From positions 44,371 to 108,370 of the forward strand of contig CAVUFC010000012.1 in NCBI GenBank assembly GCA_963740605.1: 64,000 bases of DNA, in the 5' to 3' direction. The notes under the pieces were generated by a model. It saw nothing but the letters and a program-made list of their open reading frames with translations, was not told where the DNA came from and searched no databases. The position numbers and the translations under genes were made by a program. Source of the stretch: DASSUW01 sp963740605. GTDB taxonomy: Bacteria > Actinomycetota > Thermoleophilia > Solirubrobacterales > Solirubrobacteraceae. Positions within the stretch are counted from its first letter, which is position 1, and the number at the start of each line of letters is the position of its first letter. Positions 57,482 to 64,000 of the stretch are shown in pieces.

Positions 57482-59338
57482 ATGTCGCTGACCGCCGAGA
57501 ACGTCGCGCTCCCAGGGCTCGCTCCGCCGCCGCCGGAGCCGGTCGCGCGCGCCCGCGATCCCGAGGGCGCGCTGCACGAGCTCTTCGGGTTCGAGCGGTT
57601 CCGGCCGGGCCAGCAGGAGGCCGTCGACGCGGCGGTCGCCGGTCGTGACGTGCTGGTGGTCATGCCGACCGGCTCGGGGAAGTCGCTCTGCTACCAGCTC
57701 CCGGCGCTGATGCGGGCGGACCTGACGGTCGTGGTCTCGCCGCTCGTCTCCCTGATGCAGGACCAGGTCCAGGCGATCGAGCGGGTCGCGCCCGGCTACG
57801 TCGGCCTCGTCAACGCCCAGCAGGACGCGGCCACGAACCGCAAGACGCTCGACCGCGCGGCCCGCGGTGACCTGCGGCTGCTCTACGTCGCACCCGAGCG
57901 GTTCTCGTCACCCGGCTTCCTCGAGCGCATCCGCCACGCCCGGATCGGTCTTTTCGTGGTCGACGAGGCGCACTGCGTATCGCAGTGGGGGCACGACTTC
58001 CGGCCCGACTACTTCCGGCTCGCCGACGCCGCGCGCTGGCTCGGCGCGGAGGCGATCGTGGCCTCGACAGCGACCGCGACGCCGCAAGTGGCGGCCGACA
58101 TCGTCGGCCGGCTCGGGCTGCGCGATCCCGCGCGCATCTCGACCGGGTTCGACCGCCCGAACCTCTCCTTCGCGGTCGTCCCCTGCCCGAACAAGCCGGC
58201 CGTGCACCGCGGGATCGCCGCCGCGCTCGCCGAGCCCGGCGCGCTCCCCGGGATCGTCTACGCGGGCACGCGCGCGGAGGCGGAGCGGCTCGCGGACCGG
58301 CTGCAAACTGAGCTGAACGTCGAGGCGATCGTCTACCACGCCGGCCTGCCCCGCGAGGCGCGCGCAGCGGCGCAGCGGCGCTTCATGGCCGGCGAGGCGC
58401 CCGTCGTCGTTGCCACCAACGCGTTCGGGATGGGGATCGACAAGGCGAACGTGCGGACCGTCTGCCACGAGAGCGTCCCGAGCTCGCTCGAGGCCTATTA
58501 CCAGGAGGCCGGCCGTGCCGGGCGCGACGGCAAACCTGCCCGCTGCCTCGTCTTCGCCACGGGCAAGGACAAGGGCCTGCACGTGTTCTTCATCGAGCGC
58601 TCGACGGTCGACGACGACGCGCTGAAGTCGGTTGCGCGGCGGCTCGTCGGGTCGGCGACCGATGGCCGCTACGACCTCCCGCTCGGCGCCTTCAACGCCG
58701 ACGAGGAGGTGGTGCGCGCGATCGTCGGCCACCTCGCGCGCGCCGGAGTGATCGAGCCGACGCCATCCGCGCCGGACACGATCAAGGGCCGCCTCGCCGG
58801 CGAGTGGGACGGCCGGGCGTTCGCGCTCTGCCGCACCTCGGCGCAGGAGGGCACGCGCGTGCGCTGGCGCCAGTACCGCGCCGTGTGGGCGTGGGTCGAG
58901 GGCAACGCCTGTCGCCGCGAGGGCATTCTGCGTCATTTCGGCGATCGCTCGGAGCCCGCGCCAACGGGTCCGTGCTGCGACGTCTGCGATCCCTCGATCG
59001 CGCCCGCGCCTCCGCCGCCACCCGAGCGGCGCGCATCCCGCCGCCCCGCCCAACTCGCCCAGCGCCCGGCGGCCGGGGGCGACCTCGACTCGCTCGACGA
59101 GGCGATCCTCGACGTCGTCGCATCCGCGCAGCCCGAGGTGGGGCGGACGCGGGCGGTCGAAATCCTGCGTGGCGGGCAGTCGAAGGTGGTCAAGAAGTAC
59201 TCCTACGACGGGCTGCCGCACTACGGCGCGTGGTCGCACCTCGCCGGGCCCGAGGTGCTCGATCGCGTCGACGCGCTGCTGACCGCAGGCACCCTGCGCT
59301 CCACCGGCGGGCGCTTCCCGAAGCTGGAGGTGGCATGA
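57482..59338 (+). CDS. recQ: ATP-dependent DNA helicase RecQ
   Basis: This 618-residue helicase opens with 'FRPGQQEAVDAAVAGRDVLVVMPTGSGKSLCYQLPAL' (Walker A). It has 'LVSLMQDQVQAI', the box II 'VVDEAHCVSQWGHDFRP', 'ATATPQVAADI' and 'VVATNAFGMGIDKANVRTVCHESVPSSLEAYYQEAGRAGRDG'. The zinc Cys set is in 'NACRREGILRHFGD..' and 'GPCCDVCDP'. The HRDC domain expected in longer RecQ is not evident; the end has a winged-helix-like 'HYGAWSHL' region. A TATGGT box lies 9 bp upstream. Its stop overlaps purN. Confidence 0.95.
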   Translation: MSLTAENVALPGLAPPPPEPVARARDPEGALHELFGFERFRPGQQEAVDAAVAGRDVLVVMPTGSGKSLCYQLPALMRADLTVVVSPLVSLMQDQVQAIERVAPGYVGLVNAQQDAATNRKTLDRAARGDLRLLYVAPERFSSPGFLERIRHARIGLFVVDEAHCVSQWGHDFRPDYFRLADAARWLGAEAIVASTATATPQVAADIVGRLGLRDPARISTGFDRPNLSFAVVPCPNKPAVHRGIAAALAEPGALPGIVYAGTRAEAERLADRLQTELNVEAIVYHAGLPREARAAAQRRFMAGEAPVVVATNAFGMGIDKANVRTVCHESVPSSLEAYYQEAGRAGRDGKPARCLVFATGKDKGLHVFFIERSTVDDDALKSVARRLVGSATDGRYDLPLGAFNADEEVVRAIVGHLARAGVIEPTPSAPDTIKGRLAGEWDGRAFALCRTSAQEGTRVRWRQYRAVWAWVEGNACRREGILRHFGDRSEPAPTGPCCDVCDPSIAPAPPPPPERRASRRPAQLAQRPAAGGDLDSLDEAILDVVASAQPEVGRTRAVEILRGGQSKVVKKYSYDGLPHYGAWSHLAGPEVLDRVDALLTAGTLRSTGGRFPKLEVA

Positions 59339-59937
59339 GGGTCGGCGTGCTCGCGTCCGGCGCCGGCACCAACCTCCAGGCCATCCTCGACCGCGTGCAC
59401 GGACGCGACGGCGTCGAGGTCGTTGCCGTCGGCACCGACCAGCCCGGGGCGCCTGCGCTCGCGCGGGCCGGGCGATCCGGCGTGGCCACCGCCGAGTTCC
59501 CGCTCGCGGGCGACCGCCCGGCGCGCGACGGCGCGATGGCGGACTGGCTCGAGTCCCACGGCGTCGAGCTCGTCGTGCTCGCCGGCTACATGGCCTTGCT
59601 CACGCCCGGTTTCCTCAACCGCTTCCCCGGCCGCGTGATCAACGTCCACCCCGCGCTTCTGCCCGCGTTCCCGGGCCTGCGCGCGATCGAGCAGGCGCTC
59701 GACTACGGCGTGAAGGTCTTCGGGGTGACCGTCCACTTCGTCGACGAGGGGGTCGACACCGGGCCGATCATCGCTCAGCGCGCGATCGATCTCCCGGACG
59801 CGCAGGGGCCCGCGGAGGTGCGCGCGGCGCTGCGCCCGCTCGAGCACGACCTGCTATGCGACGCCGTGGTGCAGATCGCTCGCGGTGACGTGCATTCGGA
59901 CCCAGCCCACCCGCGACATGTGACGGTCGAGCGATGA
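59335..59937 (+). CDS. purN: Phosphoribosylglycinamide formyltransferase
   Basis: This 200-residue enzyme transfers formyl from 10-formyl-THF to GAR. Marks are 'GVLASGAGTNLQAIL', 'ELVVLAGYMALLTPGFLNRFPGRVINVHPALLPAFPG' with the catalytic Asn/His, and 'VHFVDEGVDTGPIIAQRAI' with the catalytic Asp. ATG 59335 overlaps the recQ stop, so translation is coupled to the helicase. The stop overlaps the purH start (ATGA). Confidence 0.96.
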   Translation: MRVGVLASGAGTNLQAILDRVHGRDGVEVVAVGTDQPGAPALARAGRSGVATAEFPLAGDRPARDGAMADWLESHGVELVVLAGYMALLTPGFLNRFPGRVINVHPALLPAFPGLRAIEQALDYGVKVFGVTVHFVDEGVDTGPIIAQRAIDLPDAQGPAEVRAALRPLEHDLLCDAVVQIARGDVHSDPAHPRHVTVER

Positions 59938-61550
59938 CAGTGCAGCCACAGGTATCTTCCCGCCCGGATGGGAGGACGTCGATGACCCAGCCGGGTGAAG
60001 TCCGAGTCCGGCGGGCGTTGCTCTCGGTGTCCGACAAGACCGGGATCGCCGAGTTCGCCCGCGGGCTCGCAGAGCTCGGGGTTGAGCTCGTCTCGACCGG
60101 CGGCACCGCGACGACGCTGCGTGAGGCGGGCCTCGCGGTCCGCGACATCGCCGACTTCACGGGCTTCCCGGAGATCATGGGCGGGCGCGTCAAGACGCTG
60201 CACCCCAAGCTCTACGCGGGCGTGCTCGCGTTGCGCGACGAGCCGGCCCACATGGCCGCCGCCCAGGAGCACGAGATCGAGTTCGTCGATCTCGTGTGCG
60301 TGAACCTGTATCCGTTCGAGGCGTGGGCGAACCGCCGCGGCGTGACCGAGCACGAGGTGCTCGAGCACATCGACATCGGCGGCCCGACGATGGTCCGCGC
60401 GGCCGCCAAGAACTTCGCGTTCACCGCGGTGGTGGTGAAGCCCGAGAGCTACGACGCGGTGCTGCAGGAGCTGAGCGAGGGCGACAACCAGCTGTCGCTG
60501 ACCACGCGCGAGAGCCTCGCCGCGGAGGCGTTCGCCTACACGGCTCGCTACGACACGGCGATCTCGCGCTGGTTCGCCGAGAAGCAGGGCGCCTTCCCGG
60601 ATCTGATGATGTCGGCGTACGAGAAAGTGGTCGACCTCTCGTACGGCGAGAACCCGCACCAGCGTGCCGCCTACTACTCACAGGTCGGCGCGCGCATGCA
60701 CGTGCTCTCGCAGGTCCGCCAGCTCGGCGGCAAGGAGCTGTCGTTCAACAACGTGCTCGACATCAACTCGGGCCGCTTGCTGGTCGGCGAGTTCGAGGTC
60801 CCGGCCTGCGCGATCATCAAGCACAACAACCCGTGCGGCGCGGCGGTCGGCGGGTCGGTCCTCGAGGCCTACCGGCGCGCGTTCGCGTGCGATCCGCTGT
60901 CGGCATTCGGGGGCGTCATCTGCTTCAACCGGCCGGTCGACGGGGAGCTGGCTGCGGCGCTACTCGAGCAGTTTGCCGAGGTCATCCTCGCGCCGAGCTT
61001 CACCGACGACGCCGTCGACATGCTGTCGACCAAGAAGAACCTGCGCATCCTCGAGGACACCGAGCGGCGTCGCATGAACATCTCCGAGTGGGATGTCAAG
61101 CGGGTGATGGGCGGCCTGCTCGTGCAGGACCGCGACATCGACCTCGAGGACCGCTCGGAGATGGAGGTCGTGACCGAGCGCAAGCCGAACGAGCGCGAGT
61201 GGGGCGAGATGCTGTTCGCCTGGAAGGTGTGCAAGCACGTGCGTTCGAACGCGATCGTGATCGCCCGCGATCTCGCTTCCGTGGGCATCGGCGCCGGTCA
61301 GATGAGCCGGGTCGACTCGGTTCGGCTGGCGATCGAGAAGGCACAGGCGACGGATACGGACGTGACTGGAGGCGCGATGGCGTCCGACGCGTTCTTCCCG
61401 TTTTCCGACGGGCCGCAGCTCGCCGTCGACGCGGGCGTCACCGCGATCATCCAACCGGGCGGGTCGGTGCGCGACCACGAGGTCGTCGAGGCGGCCGACG
61501 CGGCGGGCATCTCGATGGTCTTCACGCACCGGCGGCACTTCCGTCATTGA
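59934..61550 (+). CDS. purH: Bifunctional AICAR transformylase/IMP cyclohydrolase
   Basis: This 538-residue enzyme carries out the last two steps to IMP. The N-terminal cyclohydrolase begins 'ALLSVSDKTGIAEFARGLAELGVELVSTGGTATTL' and has 'FPEIMGGRVKTLHPK'. The C-terminal transformylase has 'YGENPHQRAAYY', 'IIKHNNPCGAAVG' and ends 'GGSVRDHEVVEAADAAGISMVFTHRRHFRH'. ATG 59934 overlaps the purN stop; an internal ATG at 59982 would drop 16 non-conserved residues and is a second option. Confidence 0.96.
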   Translation: MTVQPQVSSRPDGRTSMTQPGEVRVRRALLSVSDKTGIAEFARGLAELGVELVSTGGTATTLREAGLAVRDIADFTGFPEIMGGRVKTLHPKLYAGVLALRDEPAHMAAAQEHEIEFVDLVCVNLYPFEAWANRRGVTEHEVLEHIDIGGPTMVRAAAKNFAFTAVVVKPESYDAVLQELSEGDNQLSLTTRESLAAEAFAYTARYDTAISRWFAEKQGAFPDLMMSAYEKVVDLSYGENPHQRAAYYSQVGARMHVLSQVRQLGGKELSFNNVLDINSGRLLVGEFEVPACAIIKHNNPCGAAVGGSVLEAYRRAFACDPLSAFGGVICFNRPVDGELAAALLEQFAEVILAPSFTDDAVDMLSTKKNLRILEDTERRRMNISEWDVKRVMGGLLVQDRDIDLEDRSEMEVVTERKPNEREWGEMLFAWKVCKHVRSNAIVIARDLASVGIGAGQMSRVDSVRLAIEKAQATDTDVTGGAMASDAFFPFSDGPQLAVDAGVTAIIQPGGSVRDHEVVEAADAAGISMVFTHRRHFRH

Positions 61551-62146
61551 CCGGTGCCGTACAGCACGCGCGTCCAGATCGTGGCGAGCGTGTCGGCGAC
61601 CGCGGGCGCGGGAGTGAGCGGCTCGCGCCCGAGGCTGAGGATCAGGTAGCGCTCCATCATCCACACGAGCGCCTTGGCGGTCTCGTCGGCGTCGAGCGGG
61701 AGGATCCGGCCGGCCGCGATCTCCTGCTCGATGTGGCGCGCTGTCGCGTCGACGAACCGCTGCACCAGTGCCGCGTAGGCCAGTTCGACGCCGGGGTCGT
61801 CGGCCGCCGCGTCCGCGAGCGCCCGCATCACAGGTCCGTGCTGGACGTAGACGGCGACGATCCCGTCGAGCGCCTGGCGGGCCAGGTCGGCGCCCTCGCC
61901 GCTACCGCTCAGCCAGCGATCGGACATCGTGAACAGCTCCGACTCGAGGTGCTCGACCACCCGCAGCACGAGCTGGTGGCGATCGGTGAAGTAGACGTAG
62001 AACGAGGGGCGCGAGAGGTCCGTACGCCGCATCACCTCGTCGATCGTCAGCTCGCGGAACGGCCGCTCACGCAGGAATCCCTCAGCGGCGGCGATGATCT
62101 CGCCCTCCGCTACTTCCGGCGTCCTCCTGCGCCGCCGTGCGGGAAT
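61544..62146 (-). CDS. TetR/EthR-like regulator with unresolved N-terminal start
   Basis: The frame encodes a TetR-type regulator. The helix-turn-helix 'FLRERPFRELTIDEVMRRTDLSRPSFYVYFTDRHQLVLRVVEHL' needs codons upstream of the GTG/ATG at 62035. Upstream the frame stays open to 62146 ('IPARRRRRTPEVAEGEIIAAAEGFL') but has no ATG, GTG or TTG. An out-of-frame ATG at 62160 begins 'MRVGR', the expected N-terminus. A 1-base deletion, or a rare ATT start (62146), explains this. The 3' end overlaps purH by 7 bp. Ligand unknown. Confidence 0.75.
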   Translation of the reverse strand: MPARRRRRTPEVAEGEIIAAAEGFLRERPFRELTIDEVMRRTDLSRPSFYVYFTDRHQLVLRVVEHLESELFTMSDRWLSGSGEGADLARQALDGIVAVYVQHGPVMRALADAAADDPGVELAYAALVQRFVDATARHIEQEIAAGRILPLDADETAKALVWMMERYLILSLGREPLTPAPAVADTLATIWTRVLYGTGQ

Positions 62147-62207
62147 CTTCCGACCCTCATCCCAGGGTGCACAGGGTCAATGTAGCCCGGCTATTTACCA
62201 TGTCCTA

Positions 62208-62280
62208 GCCCTCGTAGCTCAGCGGTTAGAGCGGCGGACTTTTACTCCGCGCGACGCAGGTTCGATTCCTGCCGGGGGCA
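62208..62280 (+). tRNA. tRNA-Lys (TTT)
   Basis: The acceptor arms GCCCTCG and CGGGGGC pair (one G-U), with discriminator A at 62280. The D arm has GCTC..GAGC. The anticodon loop CTTTTAC gives UUU, and the T arm reads GTTCGATTC. There is no encoded CCA. Confidence 0.96.
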
Positions 62281-62333
62281 TTCGTCATCTTGACCGCGTG
62301 GCAGCGTGGTCGATCACTACGATCAGGGGGCGC

Positions 62334-62498
62334 ATGGTCGAGACCATCTGGAGTGTCATCGCGGTCGTCAGCGGCATCGGCATGGTCGTCGTGATCCTCT
62401 ACTGCCTGATCTCGGGGCGCGATGATCGCGACCGCGAAGAAGAGGCACGCGTCTTCTTCGACGAGCACGGCCACTGGCCGGACGAATCGCCGGGCTAG
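62334..62498 (+). CDS. Tiny membrane protein (54 residues)
   Basis: ATG 62334 is preceded by an AGGGGG ribosome-like run and a TACGAT hexamer. The product has one hydrophobic helix ('TIWSVIAVVSGIGMVVVILYCLIS') and a charged tail 'DDRDREEEARVFFDEHGHWPDE'. The tail pattern 'ARvFFDEHGHWPDE' looks conserved. Its stop interlocks with the convergent small gene by exactly 4 bp (CTAG), like several other convergent pairs here. Function unknown. Confidence 0.7.
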   Translation: MVETIWSVIAVVSGIGMVVVILYCLISGRDDRDREEEARVFFDEHGHWPDESPG

Positions 62499-62647
62499 CG
62501 TAAGTCGACCCACTCGGAGCGTTCGGCGCCGGCGTAGTGCTGGATCGCGCCGTAGATGGTCTGGACGATGAACGTCGAGTACACGACCAGGCGGGCCGTT
62601 CCGTACGGGAGGACGTGCCCGCGCCGCCCCCGTGACGCGACGGACAC
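62495..62647 (-). CDS. Small protein (50 residues) downstream of a LexA-type box
   Basis: GTG 62647 starts a 50-residue product with a basic start ('SVASRGRRGHVLPYGTARL'), one moderately hydrophobic segment ('VVYSTFIVQTIYGAIQHYAG') and an acidic end 'AERSEWVDLR'. A GGAAGG ribosome site lies 5' to it. A perfect 14-bp LexA-type palindrome is 41 bp upstream on the same transcript side. I do not recognise a family. A role as an SOS-induced membrane peptide is inference. Confidence 0.5.
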   Translation of the reverse strand: MSVASRGRRGHVLPYGTARLVVYSTFIVQTIYGAIQHYAGAERSEWVDLR

Positions 62648-62687
62648 CGTCGAAGCCTTCCCGCGGCGTGTCGCTCCTCCGGTTCCA

Positions 62688-62701
62688 CGAACATATGTTC
62701 G
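62688..62701. promoter_or_regulatory. LexA (SOS) box, perfect 14-bp palindrome
   Basis: CGAACATATGTTCG matches the actinobacterial LexA consensus GAAC-N4-GTTC with symmetrical flanks. It sits between the 50-residue gene (minus strand) and tRNA-Glu (plus strand). The small gene is the likelier target. Confidence 0.8.
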
Positions 62702-62745
62702 CGCGAAGGTAGGATGGATCGACGTACACTGTTTCCGTGTGTCCC

Positions 62746-62817
62746 GCCCCCATGGTGTAGCGGTTAGCACGACGCCCTTTCACGGCGTTAGCAGGGGTTC
62801 GATTCCCCTTGGGGGTA
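62746..62817 (+). tRNA. tRNA-Glu (TTC)
   Basis: The acceptor GCCCCCA pairs with TGGGGGT, and the discriminator is A at 62817. The anticodon stem ACGCC/GGCGT encloses CTTTCAC, giving anticodon UUC. The T loop is GTTCGATTC. No CCA is encoded. The gene ends one base before the stop codon of the convergent dehydrogenase gene. Confidence 0.96.
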
Positions 62818-63561
62818 CTACGACACGCTCTGGGTGATGCCGCCGTCGACAAGGATCGACGTGCCGGTGATGTAGGCGGCCTGAACCGAGCAGAGGTAGA
62901 TCGCCGCGGAGGCGACCTCTTCGACCTCGCCGAGCCGCTGAGCCGGGATCCGCGTGCGGGCGTCGGCGTCGGCCGCCTCGCGTGAGGGAGCGTTCGCGAG
63001 GATGCGGTCGGTGGCGATCGCGCCCGGGTGGACGTGGTTGAACGTGACGCCGTCGCCGGCGGACTGGCGCGCCAGGACCTTGAACGCGGCGACAAGCCCG
63101 GGGCGGTGGGCGTTGGAGAGCTGGAGGTACTCGAGCGGTTCGCGCACGGCCATCGAGCCGATTGCGACGACGCGGCCGAAGCCGCGTGAGCGCATCCCCG
63201 GCAGCAGGCGCTCGATGAAGGCCATCGGCGAGAGGACGAGCGTGCGGTGGGCTGCCTCCCACTGCTCGCGGGTGAAGCCGAACGTGTCCGGGCCGCCGGG
63301 CGGACCGCCGGTGTTGGCGATGTAGATGTCGATCGGCCCGAGGTCGGCCTCGACCGCGGAGATGAGACCGGGGACGGCGTCGAGGTCGCCGGAGTCGAAC
63401 GCGTAGCCGCGTGCGCCGATCTCGGAAGCAGCCTGCTCGGCTGAGCGCGAAGCGATCGCCACCCGGGCGCCCTCGGCGACCAGGCCCGCGGCGATACCGC
63501 GGCCGATGCCCTTCGAGCCGCCGGTCACCAGTGACACGCGGTCGCGCAGCCCGAGGTCCAT
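62818..63561 (-). CDS. Short-chain dehydrogenase/reductase-like protein lacking the YxxxK pair
   Basis: The 247-residue protein has the classical SDR Rossmann start 'SLVTGGSKGIGRGIAAGL', 'YIANTGGPPGGPDTFGF', 'VVAIGSMAVREP' (Ser) and the closing 'YITGTSILVDGGITQS'. The catalytic Tyr-x3-Lys is replaced by 'LSNAHRPGLVAAFK', a pattern also seen in an SDR subgroup with 'LSNAxR'. It may bind NAD(P) without normal SDR chemistry. The ATG shares a base with the stop of the upstream gene. Its 3' end abuts tRNA-Glu. Confidence 0.88.
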   Translation of the reverse strand: MDLGLRDRVSLVTGGSKGIGRGIAAGLVAEGARVAIASRSAEQAASEIGARGYAFDSGDLDAVPGLISAVEADLGPIDIYIANTGGPPGGPDTFGFTREQWEAAHRTLVLSPMAFIERLLPGMRSRGFGRVVAIGSMAVREPLEYLQLSNAHRPGLVAAFKVLARQSAGDGVTFNHVHPGAIATDRILANAPSREAADADARTRIPAQRLGEVEEVASAAIYLCSVQAAYITGTSILVDGGITQSVS

Positions 63562-63887
63562 CAGGCGACCACCATCTGGGACGAGCGGCGCCCGCACCAC
63601 GCGCCGAAAGCCAACAGCGCCAGCGGCGCGCCGATCCAATGCACGCCGACCACTACGCCCGGCAGCATCAGTAGCCCGGACAAGCCCGCGCCGACGAGCA
63701 CCCAGAGCGGCGGGAGGCGGAGCACCGCTGCGACGACCAGCGCACACGCGCCCCAGGCGCCCGGGCCGGCCAGCCAGCCCCAGTCCTCGAAGAACGAGCG
63801 CGGCAGAGCGGCCGCGAGCACCACCGCAACGACGGCGACGAGCGCCGCTTGCAGCAGCGCCGCCCGCCAGACGATCGAACGATCCAC
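63561..63887 (-). CDS. Small membrane protein (108 residues), unknown function
   Basis: This protein begins at a GTG (63887) and has three hydrophobic segments: 'LLQAALVAVVAVVLAAALP', 'GPGAWGACALVVAAVLRLPPLWVLVGAGLSGLLMLPGVVVGV' and 'IGAPLALLAFGAWC'. It ends with a short basic tail. The stop overlaps the dehydrogenase start (TGATG), so the two are co-translated. No family was recognised. Confidence 0.75.
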   Translation of the reverse strand: MDRSIVWRAALLQAALVAVVAVVLAAALPRSFFEDWGWLAGPGAWGACALVVAAVLRLPPLWVLVGAGLSGLLMLPGVVVGVHWIGAPLALLAFGAWCGRRSSQMVVA

Positions 63888-63928
63888 AGCGCGGATGATG
63901 GCAGCCCCTCTCTACGATCAGTCCTCCT

Positions 63929-64000
63929 GGGCGGTTAGCTCAGTTGGTCAGAGCGCCTGCCTTACAAGCAGGAGGTCCGCGGTTCGAGCCCGCGACCGCC
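63929..64000 (+). tRNA. tRNA-Val (TAC), last two bases cut by window edge
   Basis: The acceptor GGGCGGT pairs with ACCGCC plus the missing final base. The D arm is GCTC..GAGC. The anticodon stem CCTGC/GCAGG encloses CTTACAA, giving anticodon UAC. The T arm is GCGGTTCGAGCCCGC. The last acceptor base and discriminator lie outside the window. Confidence 0.95.

Overview
The window reads as a gene-dense, very GC-rich chromosome segment of an actinobacterium. The dnaK-grpE-dnaJ-hspR operon, the inositol-phosphate synthase and phosphatidylinositol-phosphate synthase pair, an ECF41/SigJ-type sigma factor, the PurS-PurQ-PurL system and actinobacterial -10 boxes (TAnnnT) all fit. The overall protein flavour resembles Thermoleophilia/Solirubrobacterales, but that class-level placement is inference from memory. 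I see no rRNA, prophage, insertion sequence or CRISPR array. Non-core content is limited to one toxin-antitoxin pair, one dispersed palindromic repeat and three decayed genes.

Layout. 1-11 kb: a cut-off DUF4331 protein, a PAS histidine kinase, pyruvate dehydrogenase E1 beta and alpha, a membrane PP2C/SpoIIE phosphatase, a WD40-like protein, a DsbA-like protein and dihydrolipoyl dehydrogenase. 11-16 kb: a DeoR regulator with a deoxyribosyltransferase-like partner, a thioesterase, and a thiamine locus in which thiE diverges from a TPP riboswitch-controlled thiO-thiS-thiG operon. 16-25 kb: an AlkZ-like DNA glycosylase, an MFS pseudogene, a cupredoxin lipoprotein, ornithine carbamoyltransferase, an RNA methyltransferase, a lipase, and an ECF41 sigma factor beside its probable target. 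25-34 kb: a UDG-like protein, a glycosyltransferase-PHP fusion, divergent hicA/hicB, an inositol-phospholipid cluster (ino1, PIP synthase, PAP2 protein), a large membrane protein and a CAP-domain protein. 34-46 kb: an endonuclease III-like enzyme, a WS/DGAT pseudogene, the chaperone operon with HspR, a two-component system flanked by two exported proteins with His/Asp/Gly-rich tails, and clpB. 46-62 kb: nearly the whole de novo purine pathway (purD-E-B, an M24 peptidase, purC-S-Q-L, then purF, recQ, purN, purH). 62-64 kb: three tRNA genes (Lys, Glu, Val), two tiny membrane-protein genes, a perfect LexA-type box and a short-chain dehydrogenase-like gene.

How it works together. dnaK and clpB share the same -10/operator arrangement with a 7-bp-spaced inverted repeat, which suggests joint HspR control. 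Purine genes are chained by 4-bp ATGA/GTGA overlaps, so they are probably translationally coupled. Many transcription units have a TAnnnT hexamer only 6-12 bp before the start codon, repeatedly exactly 7 bp, which implies leaderless mRNAs. Several convergent gene pairs interlock at their stop codons by exactly 4 bp.

Limits. Four genes lack a conventional start codon where homology says they should begin (argF, the lipoprotein at 28066, the kinase at 40901, the TetR gene at 61544). Function calls are from motif recognition by eye; no database search was possible.
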